This document shows, piece after piece, positions 26,948 to 36,013 of a stretch of DNA of 64,000 nucleotides. A program made the position numbers and the translations under genes. Source of the stretch: Croceicoccus sp. YJ47 (GTDB taxonomy: Bacteria; Pseudomonadota; Alphaproteobacteria; Sphingomonadales; Sphingomonadaceae). Each line of letters opens with the position of its first letter. Within the stretch, counting starts at the first letter, position 1. The stretch is from positions 1,244,501 through 1,308,500 of the forward strand of contig NZ_CP067087.1 of assembly GCF_016745095.1 (NCBI RefSeq), in the 5' to 3' direction. The notes under the pieces are model-generated. The model was given only the letters and a program-made list of their open reading frames with translations, did no database searches and was not told where the DNA came from.

Positions 26948-27877
26948 TCACAGCTTCCCGGTCAACTCGGGCACCGCATTATACAGATCGGCGACGAGAC
27001 CGATGTCGGCGACTTGAAAGATGGGCGCGTCCTCGTCCTTGTTGATGGCGATGATGGTCTTTGAATCCTTCATGCCGGCAAGGTGCTGAATCGCGCCCGA
27101 TATGCCGATGGCGAAATAGATTTCGGGCGCGACGATCTTGCCGGTCTGCCCGACCTGATAATCATTGGGGACGTAGCCTGCGTCGACCGCGGCCCGGCTT
27201 GCGCCCACGCCCGCGCCCAGCTTGTCGGCAAGCGGCATGATGATGCTCTCGAACGTCTCGCCGTCCTTGAGTGCGCGGCCGCCCGAGACGATAATCTTCG
27301 CACTGGTCAGTTCGGGCCGTTCGCTCTCGGCCAGTTCGGCGGATACGAAGCGCGATTTGCCCGTGTCGCCAGTGCTGGCCACCGCTTCTATTTCGGCATT
27401 TCCGCCCGTCGCTTCCGCCTTGTCGAAAGCGGTGCCGCGCACGGTGATCACCAGCCTGGTATCGGTACTCTCGACCGTGGCGATGGCGTTGCCGGCATAG
27501 ATCGGGCGGGTGAAGATTTTCTCGCCTTCCACCGACAATATGTCGCTGATCTGCATCACGTCGAGCATCGCCGCAACGCGCGGCGCGATATTCTTCCCGG
27601 TCGTCGTGGCGGGGAACAGCACGGCGTCGTGGTGATCCATCAGGGCCGCAATCAACGGCGCGACATTCTCGGCCAGCTGATGTTCGTAGGCGGCATCGTC
27701 CGCGAGATGAACCCTGGCCACACCCGCGATCGTGCTCGCGGTGTCGGCGACGGCGCCGCAACCCGCCCCGGCGACGAGCAGGTGGACCTCGCCCAGCTTC
27801 GATGCCGCGGTGACCGTGGCGAGCGTCGCATCGCCCAGATGCGCATTGTCGTGATCGACATAAACAAGGGTCTTCAT
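26948..27877 (-). CDS. etfA: Electron transfer flavoprotein alpha subunit
   Basis: FAD-binding subunit of ETF, which takes electrons from acyl-CoA dehydrogenases and passes them to ETF:quinone oxidoreductase. It has 309 residues, standard for EtfA. The C-terminal FAD domain is clear: IIVSGGRALKDGETFE, KLGAGVGASRAAVDAGY, QVGQTGKIVAPEIYFAIG and SGAIQHLAGM. It follows etfB after 24 nt. It lies at the edge of a catabolic region with two acyl-CoA dehydrogenases, its likely partners. Confidence 0.97.
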   Translation of the reverse strand: MKTLVYVDHDNAHLGDATLATVTAASKLGEVHLLVAGAGCGAVADTASTIAGVARVHLADDAAYEHQLAENVAPLIAALMDHHDAVLFPATTTGKNIAPRVAAMLDVMQISDILSVEGEKIFTRPIYAGNAIATVESTDTRLVITVRGTAFDKAEATGGNAEIEAVASTGDTGKSRFVSAELAESERPELTSAKIIVSGGRALKDGETFESIIMPLADKLGAGVGASRAAVDAGYVPNDYQVGQTGKIVAPEIYFAIGISGAIQHLAGMKDSKTIIAINKDEDAPIFQVADIGLVADLYNAVPELTGKL

Positions 27878-27901
27878 GATTTCTTTCCTTCCCGGGATCG
27901 C

Positions 27902-28648
27902 TTACGCGGCGCCCATGGCCTTCAGCCTGGCGACCAGCTCATCGACATCGGCGACCTTGACGCCGGCCTGTCGCACCGGCGGTTCGGACACGTTCAGCGT
28001 CTTCAGCCGGGGCGCGATGTCGATGCCGTAATCGACCGGTGCCTTCGTCTCGAGCGGCTTCTTCTTGGCCTTCATGATGTTCGGGAGCGATGCATAGCGC
28101 GGCTCGTTCAGGCGCAAATCCGTCGTGACGATCGCGGGGGTCGACAGGCGCACCGTTTCCAGCCCGCCATCCACCTCGCGCGTCACCTTCACGTGGTCGC
28201 CGTCCATCTCGACCTTGCTGGCGAAGGTGCCCTGCGGCCATTCCAGCAGCGCGGCGAGCATCTGACCCGTCTGGTTGCTGTCGTCGTCGATCGCCTGCTT
28301 GCCCAGGATGACGAGGCCGGGTTCGACGTCCGCCGCCACAGCTTTGAGGATCTTGGCCACGGCAAGCGGTTCGACTTCCTCGTCGGTCTCGATCAGGATC
28401 GCGCTGTCCGCGCCCATCGCCAGCGCCGTGCGCAGCGTTTCCTGCGCCTTGGCCGGGCCGATGCTCACCGCCACGATCTCGCTGACGGCGCCTGCTTCCC
28501 TCAACCGGATCGCTTCTTCCACCGCGATCTCGTCGAACGGGTTCATGCTCATCTTCACATTCGCAAGATCAACACCCGAGCCATCCGCCTTCACGCGCGG
28601 CTTCACATTGTAATCGATCACCCGCTTTACCGGGACCAGTGCTTTCAT
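27902..28648 (-). CDS. etfB: Electron transfer flavoprotein beta subunit
   Basis: AMP-binding subunit of ETF, 248 residues. [19 protein letters not shown] at the start, [16 protein letters not shown], and [21 protein letters not shown] are diagnostic. GGAGAG lies 6 nt before the ATG at 28648; an ATG 6 nt further upstream directly abuts that site and is less likely. The divergent gene is the beta-keto acid cleavage enzyme, across a 165-bp gap containing ATCGTA/TTCGCA motifs. Confidence 0.97.
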   Translation of the reverse strand: MKALVPVKRVIDYNVKPRVKADGSGVDLANVKMSMNPFDEIAVEEAIRLREAGAVSEIVAVSIGPAKAQETLRTALAMGADSAILIETDEEVEPLAVAKILKAVAADVEPGLVILGKQAIDDDSNQTGQMLAALLEWPQGTFASKVEMDGDHVKVTREVDGGLETVRLSTPAIVTTDLRLNEPRYASLPNIMKAKKKPLETKAPVDYGIDIAPRLKTLNVSEPPVRQAGVKVADVDELVARLKAMGAA

Positions 28649-28813
28649 GGACATCTCTCCGCGACAATATGCTCACGCGTATCGTAATGATGCGTACTGC
28701 TTTTGCAATCCAAGTTTTGCTGGCTTCGCGGGGCTTGCCTAAAGACGTTCGCATGCTAACTATACGCAAACGGTTGGACACACCCGTCATCATGAACGGG
28801 AGCGAGGAGAGAT

Positions 28814-29743
28814 ATGGCCAAGGGCAAAGTTATCATCAGCTGCGCGGTCACGGGCGCAATCCACACGCCCAGCATGTCGCCCCATCTTCCGATTTCGGCA
28901 GAGGAAATCGCGGAATCGGCGATCGGCGCCGCAGAGGCCGGCGCCGCGATCATTCATCTGCACGCCCGCAATCCCGAGGATGGGCGACCGGATCAGAACC
29001 CTGATCTATTCGAACCTTTCCTGAAGGTCATCCATCAGCGCAGCGATGCCGTGCTCAATCTCACGACGGGCGGCCACCCGTCGATGACGGTACAGGAACG
29101 CATACGGCCCGCCGATCGGTTCGCGCCGGAAGTCGCCTCGCTCAACATGGGGACCATGGGTTTTGGCCTGTTCCCGATGCTGGAGAGATACAAGGACTGG
29201 AAATACGAGTGGGAGCCGGCTGCGCTCGACGCGTCGCGCGACCTGGTGTTCAAGAATACCTATGCGGATATCGAGCATCTGCTCGCCACGCTTTCCCCCA
29301 AGGGAACGCGTTTCGAGTTCGAATGCTACGACACCAGCCATTTGTACAATCTCAAATATTTCCTGGATCGCGGCCTGGTGAAGGCACCTCTCTTCATTCA
29401 GACCTGCTTCGGGATTCTCGGTGGAATCGGCAGCCATCCCGACGATGTGATGCATATGAAACGCACGGCCGACCGGCTCTTCGGCGACCAATATGAATGG
29501 TCGGTACTGGGTGCCGGTGCACGGCAGATGGCCATTGCATCGATGGCGGCGTCGATGGGCGGCAATGTTCGCGTGGGGCTTGAAGATTCGCTCTGGGCCG
29601 GGCCCGGCACGCTGGCCGAAACCAATGCACAGCAGGTCCGGCTCGTCCGCCAGATTATCGAGGGCATGGGCCTGTCCATTGCAACGCCCGACGAGGCGCG
29701 CGCCATCCTTGACCTCAAGGGTGCGGACCGGACCGAGATCTGA
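28814..29743 (+). CDS. Beta-keto acid cleavage enzyme (BKACE, DUF849)
   Basis: A 309-residue TIM-barrel enzyme of the Kce/BKACE family. These use zinc to condense a beta-keto acid with acetyl-CoA, releasing acetoacetate and a new acyl-CoA. The zinc histidines lie in IIHLHARNPEDG (His48, His50). A conserved Glu is found in RVGLEDSLW (Glu257). GSHPDD and the C-terminal QVRLVRQIIEGMG also fit. The natural beta-keto acid differs between family members and cannot be read from sequence. A GAGGAGAG ribosome site is present. It heads a four-gene operon with a CoA ligase, a MaoC hydratase and a CitE-like lyase. Confidence 0.9.
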   Translation: MAKGKVIISCAVTGAIHTPSMSPHLPISAEEIAESAIGAAEAGAAIIHLHARNPEDGRPDQNPDLFEPFLKVIHQRSDAVLNLTTGGHPSMTVQERIRPADRFAPEVASLNMGTMGFGLFPMLERYKDWKYEWEPAALDASRDLVFKNTYADIEHLLATLSPKGTRFEFECYDTSHLYNLKYFLDRGLVKAPLFIQTCFGILGGIGSHPDDVMHMKRTADRLFGDQYEWSVLGAGARQMAIASMAASMGGNVRVGLEDSLWAGPGTLAETNAQQVRLVRQIIEGMGLSIATPDEARAILDLKGADRTEI

Positions 29744-29751
29744 CGGCGATC

Positions 29752-31269
29752 ATGGGAGACGCCCTGTCCCGCGCCGCCGAGAGCCACGGCCAGAAGACCG
29801 CGCTTGTCATGGCAGACGGGCGCAAGCGCCTGACCTTTGCCGAACTGGACGCGCATGCCGATGCCGTCGCCGCAACGCTTCGGCAGCAGGATATCGCGGA
29901 AGGCGAAACGATCGCGTTGCTGTTCGACAATGATCTGTCCGTCGTCGAATGGTGGTGGGGCGCGCGGCGCGCAGGCGTCTGGTACGTTCCGGTCGGCACG
30001 CGCCTTCTGCCGACAGAAATACAATACATCCTCGACGACAGCGCGGCGAGCCTGCTCGTCGCGAGCCCCGACATGGAGGATCTTGCCGCCAGCGCCGCGG
30101 GCGGGCATGTGCCCGTCTTCCGCGCACGCGACCTGGATCCGGAGCTGATATTCGACAGCACCGCAGCGACGCTGTGTGGCCGCGAGATGATCTACTCATC
30201 GGGCACGACAGGGCGGCCAAAAGGCATTCGCAGGCCGCTGACCGGAGCGGATGACACCAGCTTGCCGCCGCTCGAACATCGCATGCGGGCCATTTTCGGC
30301 TATGACGAGAATACCGTTTATCTGTCCGCGAGCCCGCTTTATCACGCAACCGGACGCTTCCTGAACCGCGTGCTCGAAGCGGGCGGAACGGTTGTGGTGA
30401 TGCCCCGCTTCGATCCGGAGGAGGCGCTGGCAGCCATCGAGCGATATAAGGTGACCCACAGCCAGTGGGTCCCGACCATGTTCCGGCGAATGCTGTCCCT
30501 GCCCGAGGATGTCCGCGACCGATACGACACGTCGTCGATGCAAGCGGCGCTGCATGCCGCGGCCCCGTGCCCCCTGACGGTCAAGCGGGCGATGATCGAT
30601 TGGTGGGGACCGATCGTGCACGAATATTACGGCGGCACCGAAAATGCCGGGGTGACTTATATTTCGGTAGAAGAATGGCTTGAACGGCCCGGCTCGGTCG
30701 GTCGCTCCATTGCGGGCGCAATCCATATTCTCGACCCCGACGATCTCTCGCGAACACGTCCGCCGGGCGAAATGGGAGCCATCCACTTCGAGGGGGGCGT
30801 CCCGTTTCGCTACACGCTGCCCGATGGGGGCCATGCCGACAATGCCACGCCGCAAGGCTACACCGGATATGGCGACATCGGGCATGTCGATGAGGATGGC
30901 TATCTCTACATCAGCGATCGCCGGGACGATCTCATCCTGTCGGGCGGGGTCAATGTCTATCCCAGGGAAGTCGAGGCTGCGCTCGAACTCCATCCCGGTG
31001 TCAGCGAAGTGGCGGTTATCGGCATTCCCGATGCGGATCTCGGCCAGATCGTGTGCGCCATCGTCGTGCCTCACCGGCCAGACGAGAGCGCTCTTGTCGA
31101 TACGCTCGGCGCGTTCGCGCGCGAGCGATTGTCGTCGATCAAGATTCCCCGGCGCATCGTCCTGACGCACGAGATGCCTCGGAACGAAACGGGCAAGCTG
31201 CTGAAACGGGTCCTGCGCGAACGCTACGGGCAAGCGGCCCTTTCCGACCGGAAGCAGGACGTGCGCTGA
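29752..31269 (+). CDS. Acyl-CoA synthetase (AMP-forming)
   Basis: A 505-residue adenylate-forming ligase that activates a carboxylic acid to its CoA thioester through an acyl-AMP. The AMP-binding loop is MIYSSGTTGRPKG (residues 146-158). YYGGTENAG is the A5-like motif and GYLYISDRRDDLILSGGVNVYP the hinge region. The C-terminal lysine is in RNETGKLLKR. It starts 8 nt after the BKACE gene and is about 45% shared in motif layout with the other ligase at 56.6 kb by eye only. Substrate unknown; a ring or branched acid is plausible. Confidence 0.92.
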   Translation: MGDALSRAAESHGQKTALVMADGRKRLTFAELDAHADAVAATLRQQDIAEGETIALLFDNDLSVVEWWWGARRAGVWYVPVGTRLLPTEIQYILDDSAASLLVASPDMEDLAASAAGGHVPVFRARDLDPELIFDSTAATLCGREMIYSSGTTGRPKGIRRPLTGADDTSLPPLEHRMRAIFGYDENTVYLSASPLYHATGRFLNRVLEAGGTVVVMPRFDPEEALAAIERYKVTHSQWVPTMFRRMLSLPEDVRDRYDTSSMQAALHAAAPCPLTVKRAMIDWWGPIVHEYYGGTENAGVTYISVEEWLERPGSVGRSIAGAIHILDPDDLSRTRPPGEMGAIHFEGGVPFRYTLPDGGHADNATPQGYTGYGDIGHVDEDGYLYISDRRDDLILSGGVNVYPREVEAALELHPGVSEVAVIGIPDADLGQIVCAIVVPHRPDESALVDTLGAFARERLSSIKIPRRIVLTHEMPRNETGKLLKRVLRERYGQAALSDRKQDVR

Positions 31270-31316
31270 TACGACCATGAATCAATCTACCGAGTAATTC
31301 GAAAGGATGGCCGACA

Positions 31317-31775
31317 ATGGCTGGCAAATGGTTTGACGAACTCGAAATCGGCATGATGTTCGAACATCCGATCCGCCGCACGATCACCGAAACCGACAAT
31401 GTGCTCTTCACGGCGATGACGCATAATCCCGCCCTTCTTCACCTTGACGAGGAATATATGAAGGGCACGGCCTTCGGACAGCGGGTCGTGAACTCCGCTT
31501 TCACACTCGGTCTGATGGTCGGCATATCGGTCGGTGACACGACGCTGGGTACCGCGGTCGCCAACCTCGGTTGGGATGAGGTGCGGTTTCCCAATCCGCT
31601 GTTTCACGGCGACACGATCCACGTGACGACCGAAATAATCGAATTGCGCGAATCACAGTCGCGCCCGAATGCCGGCATCGTGACGTTCCTCCACCGCGCT
31701 TTCAATCAGAAGGACGAGTTGGTCGCGTCCTGCAAACGTTCGGGGTTGCAGCTCAAAAATCCGGAGGCTGCATGA
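31317..31775 (+). CDS. MaoC-family hydratase
   Basis: A 152-residue hot-dog fold hydratase, the size of single-domain (R)-specific enoyl-CoA or mesaconyl-CoA hydratases. The active-site loop THNPALLHLDEEYMK (residues 36-49) supplies Asn37 and His42 in place of the more common Asp/His pair, as in mesaconyl-CoA-hydratase-like proteins. The WDEVRFPNPLFHGDTI segment is typical. It overlaps the CitE-like lyase gene by 4 nt. This pairing suggests hydration of an unsaturated CoA ester followed by aldol-type cleavage. Confidence 0.88.
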   Translation: MAGKWFDELEIGMMFEHPIRRTITETDNVLFTAMTHNPALLHLDEEYMKGTAFGQRVVNSAFTLGLMVGISVGDTTLGTAVANLGWDEVRFPNPLFHGDTIHVTTEIIELRESQSRPNAGIVTFLHRAFNQKDELVASCKRSGLQLKNPEAA

Positions 31776-32662
31776 CGGTCCCCCTTCGATCCTTCCTTTT
31801 CATTCCCGGGGACAGCGAGAAGAAGATCGCCAGGATCGACAGCACCGCCGCCGACGCGTTTATCCTCGATCTTGAGGATTCGGTCGCTCCGGCGCGCAAG
31901 GAGGCGGCCCGCGAAATGGTGCCCGCGTTTATCGCAGGGCGTCCAATCGGCCAGCGCCGGGCGCAATACTGGGTGCGCGTCAATCCGCTCGACAGCGATG
32001 CGGCATTGGCCGATCTGAGCGCGGTCGTCGCGGCACACCCGGACGGGATCATGCTGCCCAAGGTCGATGGTCCCGACGATGTCGCGAGGGCCGGCCATTA
32101 TCTCGACGCCTTCGAGGCGGCCGCGGGGCTGACGCCGGGTTCGATCCGCATCCTGCCGGTCGCGACCGAAACACCTGCTGCGCCGTTTACGCTCGGCATG
32201 TATGCAAAGGCCCGCCTGCCCCGCCTTTACGGACTGACCTGGGGGGCCGAAGACCTCAGCGCGGCGATGGGGGCAAGCGGCAACACCGATGCAAGCGGGC
32301 GTTGGACCAACACCTATCGCATGGTGCGATCGCTATGCCTGTTGGGCGCGCATGCCGCCGGCGTCGAGGCTGTCGACACGCTCCATGTCGATTTCCGCGA
32401 TACAGACGGCCTGCGGCGATCGTGCGAAGCGGCACGCGGCGAAGGGTTTTCCGGCCGCATCGCGATACATCCTGCCCAGGTCGATATCATCAACGCGGCT
32501 TTCGTCCCCACCGAAGCCGAAATCGAATTCGCCCGACGGGTGGTGTCGGCGTTCGACGCCGAACCCGACGCCGGTACGTTGAGTATCGATGGCAAAATGC
32601 TGGACATCCCGCATCTGAAGCAGGCGCGGCGAACCATCGCCCTGTACGAGGCGCGCTGCTGA
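31772..32662 (+). CDS. CitE-like CoA ester lyase (HpcH/HpaI aldolase)
   Basis: A 296-residue TIM-barrel lyase of the malyl-CoA / citramalyl-CoA lyase type, cleaving a beta-hydroxyacyl-CoA, often to a 2-oxoacid or glyoxylate plus an acyl-CoA. It begins RSFLFIPGDSEKKIARI and has the Mg-binding FILDLEDSVAP, the catalytic VRVNPLDS, and AIHPAQVDIINAAF near the end. Overlap with the MaoC gene (ATGA) indicates coupled translation. Together they could convert an enoyl-CoA into two smaller units. Confidence 0.9.
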   Translation: MTVPLRSFLFIPGDSEKKIARIDSTAADAFILDLEDSVAPARKEAAREMVPAFIAGRPIGQRRAQYWVRVNPLDSDAALADLSAVVAAHPDGIMLPKVDGPDDVARAGHYLDAFEAAAGLTPGSIRILPVATETPAAPFTLGMYAKARLPRLYGLTWGAEDLSAAMGASGNTDASGRWTNTYRMVRSLCLLGAHAAGVEAVDTLHVDFRDTDGLRRSCEAARGEGFSGRIAIHPAQVDIINAAFVPTEAEIEFARRVVSAFDAEPDAGTLSIDGKMLDIPHLKQARRTIALYEARC

Positions 32663-32701
32663 CCCCTCTCTCCCTCCCCCCCGAGGGATTCCGGTCACGC
32701 G

Positions 32702-33868
32702 TCAATAGGACTTGGGCAAGCCCAGCTTCCGTTCGGCGATGAAGCTGAGGATGAGCTGTTCGGTGATCGGCGCGATACGAAGCAGGATCGATTCCCGGAA
32801 CAGCCGTTCGACCTGGTACTCGGTGGAATAGCCCATGCCCCCATGCGTCATCACCGCCCGCGTGCATGCGTCGAACGCAGCACGGGCCCCCAGAAACTTG
32901 CCTGCATTGGCCTCGGCCCCGCAGGACTGGCCACTATCGTAGAGATTGGCGGCCCGCATGATCATCCAGAAGGCGCTTTCCAGATAAGCCCAGTTCTCGG
33001 CGAGGGGATGCTGAATGCCTTGATTCTGGCCGATGTAGCGCCCGAATACCTTGCGCTCCGCAGCATAGGCGGCCGCCCGCTCCAGCGCGCCGAAACCCAG
33101 CCCCACCGCTTCCACACCCACCAGAATGCGTTCGGGGTTCAGACTGTTCAGGATATATTTGAACCCCTCCCCTTCCTCGCCGATCCGGTCGGCTTCGGGG
33201 ATGAAGTAATCGTCGATGAAGGTGGCGTTGGAATCCACCGCGTTGCGGCCCATCTTGGGAATGCGCCTGACCTCGATCTGTTCGTGGTCGAGATCGGCAT
33301 AGAAAAGCGTCATGCCGTCTGTAGGACGCTTGCATTCTTCCTTGGGAGTCGTGCGGGTCAGCAACAGGATCTTGTTCGCGACCTGGCCCGACGAGGTCCA
33401 GATCTTGCGCCCGGTTACGCGATATCCACCGTCTACCTTCGTGGCGAACGTCTTGATGCTGGTGGTATCCAGCCCGGCATCCGGCTCCGTTACCCCGAAA
33501 CAGGCCTTGTCCTCACCCGCGATCAGCGGCTTCAGCATCCGCTCCTGCTGCTCGGGCGTGCCATGGACAACGACGGCATGGGGGCCGAAAAGATTGAGGT
33601 GCAACGTGCTCGCAGCCGAGTAGCCCCCTTTGCCCTTCGTGACTTCATGCATCATGAGCGCCGCCTCGGTCACGCCGAGGCCTGCACCGCCGAGCCGTTC
33701 GGGCATCGTAATTCCCAGCCAGCCGGCATCGGCCATCGCCTTGTGGAATTCGAACGGGAATTCCTTGTCCTGCTCCTTTTGGGACCAGTACTCGTCATCA
33801 AAGCCGTCCACCACACGGCGAACTCCTTCGCGGATCGCCTCCTGATCTTCTGAAAGCCGGATATCCAT
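32702..33868 (-). CDS. Acyl-CoA dehydrogenase
   Basis: FAD-dependent dehydrogenase of 388 residues in the three-domain ACAD fold: N-terminal helices, the middle beta domain with ACFGVTEPDAGLDTTSIKT and KIWTSSGQ, and a C-terminal helical domain with RILVGVEAVG and MTHGGMGYSTEYQVERLFRE. In the latter, the Glu before YQVE is at the usual catalytic-base position. The chosen ATG 33868 gives MDIRLSEDQE and has AGAGG upstream. It would donate electrons to EtfAB. The orientation is opposite to the operon it faces, leaving a 39-nt convergent gap. Confidence 0.94.
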   Translation of the reverse strand: MDIRLSEDQEAIREGVRRVVDGFDDEYWSQKEQDKEFPFEFHKAMADAGWLGITMPERLGGAGLGVTEAALMMHEVTKGKGGYSAASTLHLNLFGPHAVVVHGTPEQQERMLKPLIAGEDKACFGVTEPDAGLDTTSIKTFATKVDGGYRVTGRKIWTSSGQVANKILLLTRTTPKEECKRPTDGMTLFYADLDHEQIEVRRIPKMGRNAVDSNATFIDDYFIPEADRIGEEGEGFKYILNSLNPERILVGVEAVGLGFGALERAAAYAAERKVFGRYIGQNQGIQHPLAENWAYLESAFWMIMRAANLYDSGQSCGAEANAGKFLGARAAFDACTRAVMTHGGMGYSTEYQVERLFRESILLRIAPITEQLILSFIAERKLGLPKSY

Positions 33869-34098
33869 GCAAGCACCTCTGCTCATCTCTTATGTCTTCT
33901 CGTCTGGTTGAACGACCGGCTCGGGCCTCGTCAAGATTTTTCGTTCGCAAGCGTACTTATTTTCTAAAAAGCTGCCGCCGCCTGCGCCATATGGGATTTT
34001 CGGGCATGATGGCCTTGCATGGCGCATAATTGTAATCTAGCGTATCAATAAGGGATGATCCGCGTGATCAGGGGCACTGCAACGGGGCGCAAAACTCG

Positions 34099-34881
34099 AT
34101 GTCGCAATCCACATCCGGTCGCCTTGTCGCGATCGACGGCGCACATAATTTCCGCGACATCGGCGGGTACCGAAATCGCGACGGCAAAATGACGGCGTGG
34201 GGGCGCGTCTTCCGTTCCGGCACGCTTGCCGATATCGTGCCCGATGGCCTTTCGATCATGCAATCCCTCGGGCTAGCGACCGTCTGCGACCTTCGCTCGA
34301 CTGGGGAGCGGGAAGCCGCGCCAAGCCGTTTTCCGGAAAACCACGGTTACAACGTGCTGGCGCGCGATCATCTGGAGAGCAGCGTCAATCTGAAGACCAT
34401 GCTGGTCGAGCCGGACTTGACGGCTCCCGAAACGCGCGAAATCGTTGCGGAATTCTACCGGAAACTGCCCGAAGAGCAGGGCGATTCTTACCGGGTGCTT
34501 TTCAAAGCGCTGGCGCAAGGGGAATGGCCGCTTCTGTTCCATTGCGCTGCGGGCAAGGACCGGACCGGCGTCGCCGCCGCGCTGCTGCTGGATGTGCTGG
34601 GGATCGACCGGCAAACGGTCATCGAAGATTACGTCCTGACCGATCTATTCCTTGACGATGCCTGGCGGATTTTTCGATCTAGGCGATCGGACCACCCATT
34701 CTCTGGGCTCGACGATGACGTCTTCGCGCAAATGCTGCGGGCGGATCCGTATTATTTGATCGCGATGTTCGGCGCGCTGGAAAAGCAATATGGTTCGGCA
34801 AGCGGTTACGTGATCGACTATCTCGGATTATCGGCTGAGCAGCTGGGCGCGATCCGCGACCATCTGCTGGTGGAGGGATAA
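34099..34881 (+). CDS. Tyrosine/serine-type phosphatase (Y_phosphatase3)
   Basis: A 260-residue dual-specificity-like phosphatase. The P-loop HCAAGKDRTG has the nucleophile Cys149 and Arg155 (CX5R). NFRDIGGYRNRDGK, GRVFRSGTLA and DLRSTGERE near the N-terminus are typical of this bacterial family (IphP/MptpB-like). The target may be a protein, a phosphoinositide or a small molecule. Its location inside a catabolic cluster with APH-fold phosphotransferases is suggestive but not proof of a metabolite phosphatase role. It probably shares a transcript with the DUF2889 gene. Confidence 0.88.
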   Translation: MSQSTSGRLVAIDGAHNFRDIGGYRNRDGKMTAWGRVFRSGTLADIVPDGLSIMQSLGLATVCDLRSTGEREAAPSRFPENHGYNVLARDHLESSVNLKTMLVEPDLTAPETREIVAEFYRKLPEEQGDSYRVLFKALAQGEWPLLFHCAAGKDRTGVAAALLLDVLGIDRQTVIEDYVLTDLFLDDAWRIFRSRRSDHPFSGLDDDVFAQMLRADPYYLIAMFGALEKQYGSASGYVIDYLGLSAEQLGAIRDHLLVEG

Positions 34882-34967
34882 TTGCGCAACAGCTGCCCCA
34901 ACCACGGACCTGTCCGCCCGTGTCGATCAGGCCGTCTTTCGGCATTGCGCGGGCACGGCATCGCTCC

Positions 34968-35990
34968 ATGACCAATCCGCCTCCGACCATGTCCCTGTCC
35001 GGCCATCCGCTACCGGAGTACGACGAGCCGATCCGCGATCCCGTCGGCACCACGCCAGAGCGGCGCGCCGGTTCGATCAGGCGGACGACATCCATGGACG
35101 TGGTCTGGCCCGAGGGGCGCGATGGCGGTTCGCTGGTCATCGGGAAAGGTCGCGACGCACTGACCCTGGCCGATTTCTCGCTCGTCCCACTCGGCAATGC
35201 GGCCATGCGCAGCATTCTCGATGGAAGGACAGTCACGGAAATAAGCCTGTCGGACTGCGCGCTCGACACCGCGCAGCTCGCCGGGATCGATGCGGGTGGC
35301 GGGTTGCGCAAGGCGTTCGATCAGCTCTTTCCCGACGAACGACGGCGCGGATCGCTTTGCCATCTTCTGGTCGATGATCTGGCGGGGACTTCACTGGTCA
35401 GCAAATGGACGCCGAATTACTGGAAAAGCCTGGCCGATCCGTCGTCCATCCCGGATGGTCCGGGGCGCAAGATGGAAGGTGTGTGCATCGGATTTCGCCC
35501 GGGTTCCGCTGCCTTGCTGCCCGGCGGCGCGCGTCGCCAATCTCCCAATGTGGTGCGGCTCCCCCCGCTGATCCATGCCGATGACCGGGCCGGCTGGCAC
35601 GAACTGCCCATGGCGACGGGCATGCATTTTCGCCGCGTGCGCCGCGTCGACATCTGGCGCGATGGTGACGCGTTCATCGTCGACTGCCATTTCCAGGACA
35701 GTTCGAGCGCGCCTGATGCGGGAAAAAGGATGGGCATCCACGAATATGGCACGAGAGTTGTCGCCGAAGCCGACGGCATTATCCGCTCGATTGCGGTAAC
35801 GCCGGGCACCTTGCCTTATGCGGCATGCCGCGCCGCGCCGGTGAACATGGATATCTTGCTGGGCACGCAGCTCGCCAGGCTGCGTACATCCGTCATGACC
35901 CATTTGAAGGGCACGGCGGGCTGTACGCATCTGAACGACGTCATGCGGTCACTGGCGGACGTCCCGGCCTTGGCGCGCCGCCTGCCTTGA
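34968..35990 (+). CDS. DUF2889 domain protein
   Basis: A 340-residue protein ending in the DUF2889 signature GCTHLNDVMRSL; an SIRRTTSMDVVWPEG segment near the N-terminus is also typical. No catalytic residues can be named. The family has no known function but recurs in proteobacterial clusters for CoA-linked degradation of aromatic or alicyclic compounds (my recollection, not checked). The ATG at 34968 is a choice; the frame is open from 34920. It follows the phosphatase after 86 nt. Confidence 0.75.
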   Translation: MTNPPPTMSLSGHPLPEYDEPIRDPVGTTPERRAGSIRRTTSMDVVWPEGRDGGSLVIGKGRDALTLADFSLVPLGNAAMRSILDGRTVTEISLSDCALDTAQLAGIDAGGGLRKAFDQLFPDERRRGSLCHLLVDDLAGTSLVSKWTPNYWKSLADPSSIPDGPGRKMEGVCIGFRPGSAALLPGGARRQSPNVVRLPPLIHADDRAGWHELPMATGMHFRRVRRVDIWRDGDAFIVDCHFQDSSSAPDAGKRMGIHEYGTRVVAEADGIIRSIAVTPGTLPYAACRAAPVNMDILLGTQLARLRTSVMTHLKGTAGCTHLNDVMRSLADVPALARRLP

Positions 35991-36013
35991 TCATTTGCAG
36001 CGGCCGGTTCATG

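Noticed and set aside
27083-28687. 534-codon plus-strand frame opposite etfA and etfB
   Set aside because: Antisense to two certain genes; composition is typical of a shadow frame.
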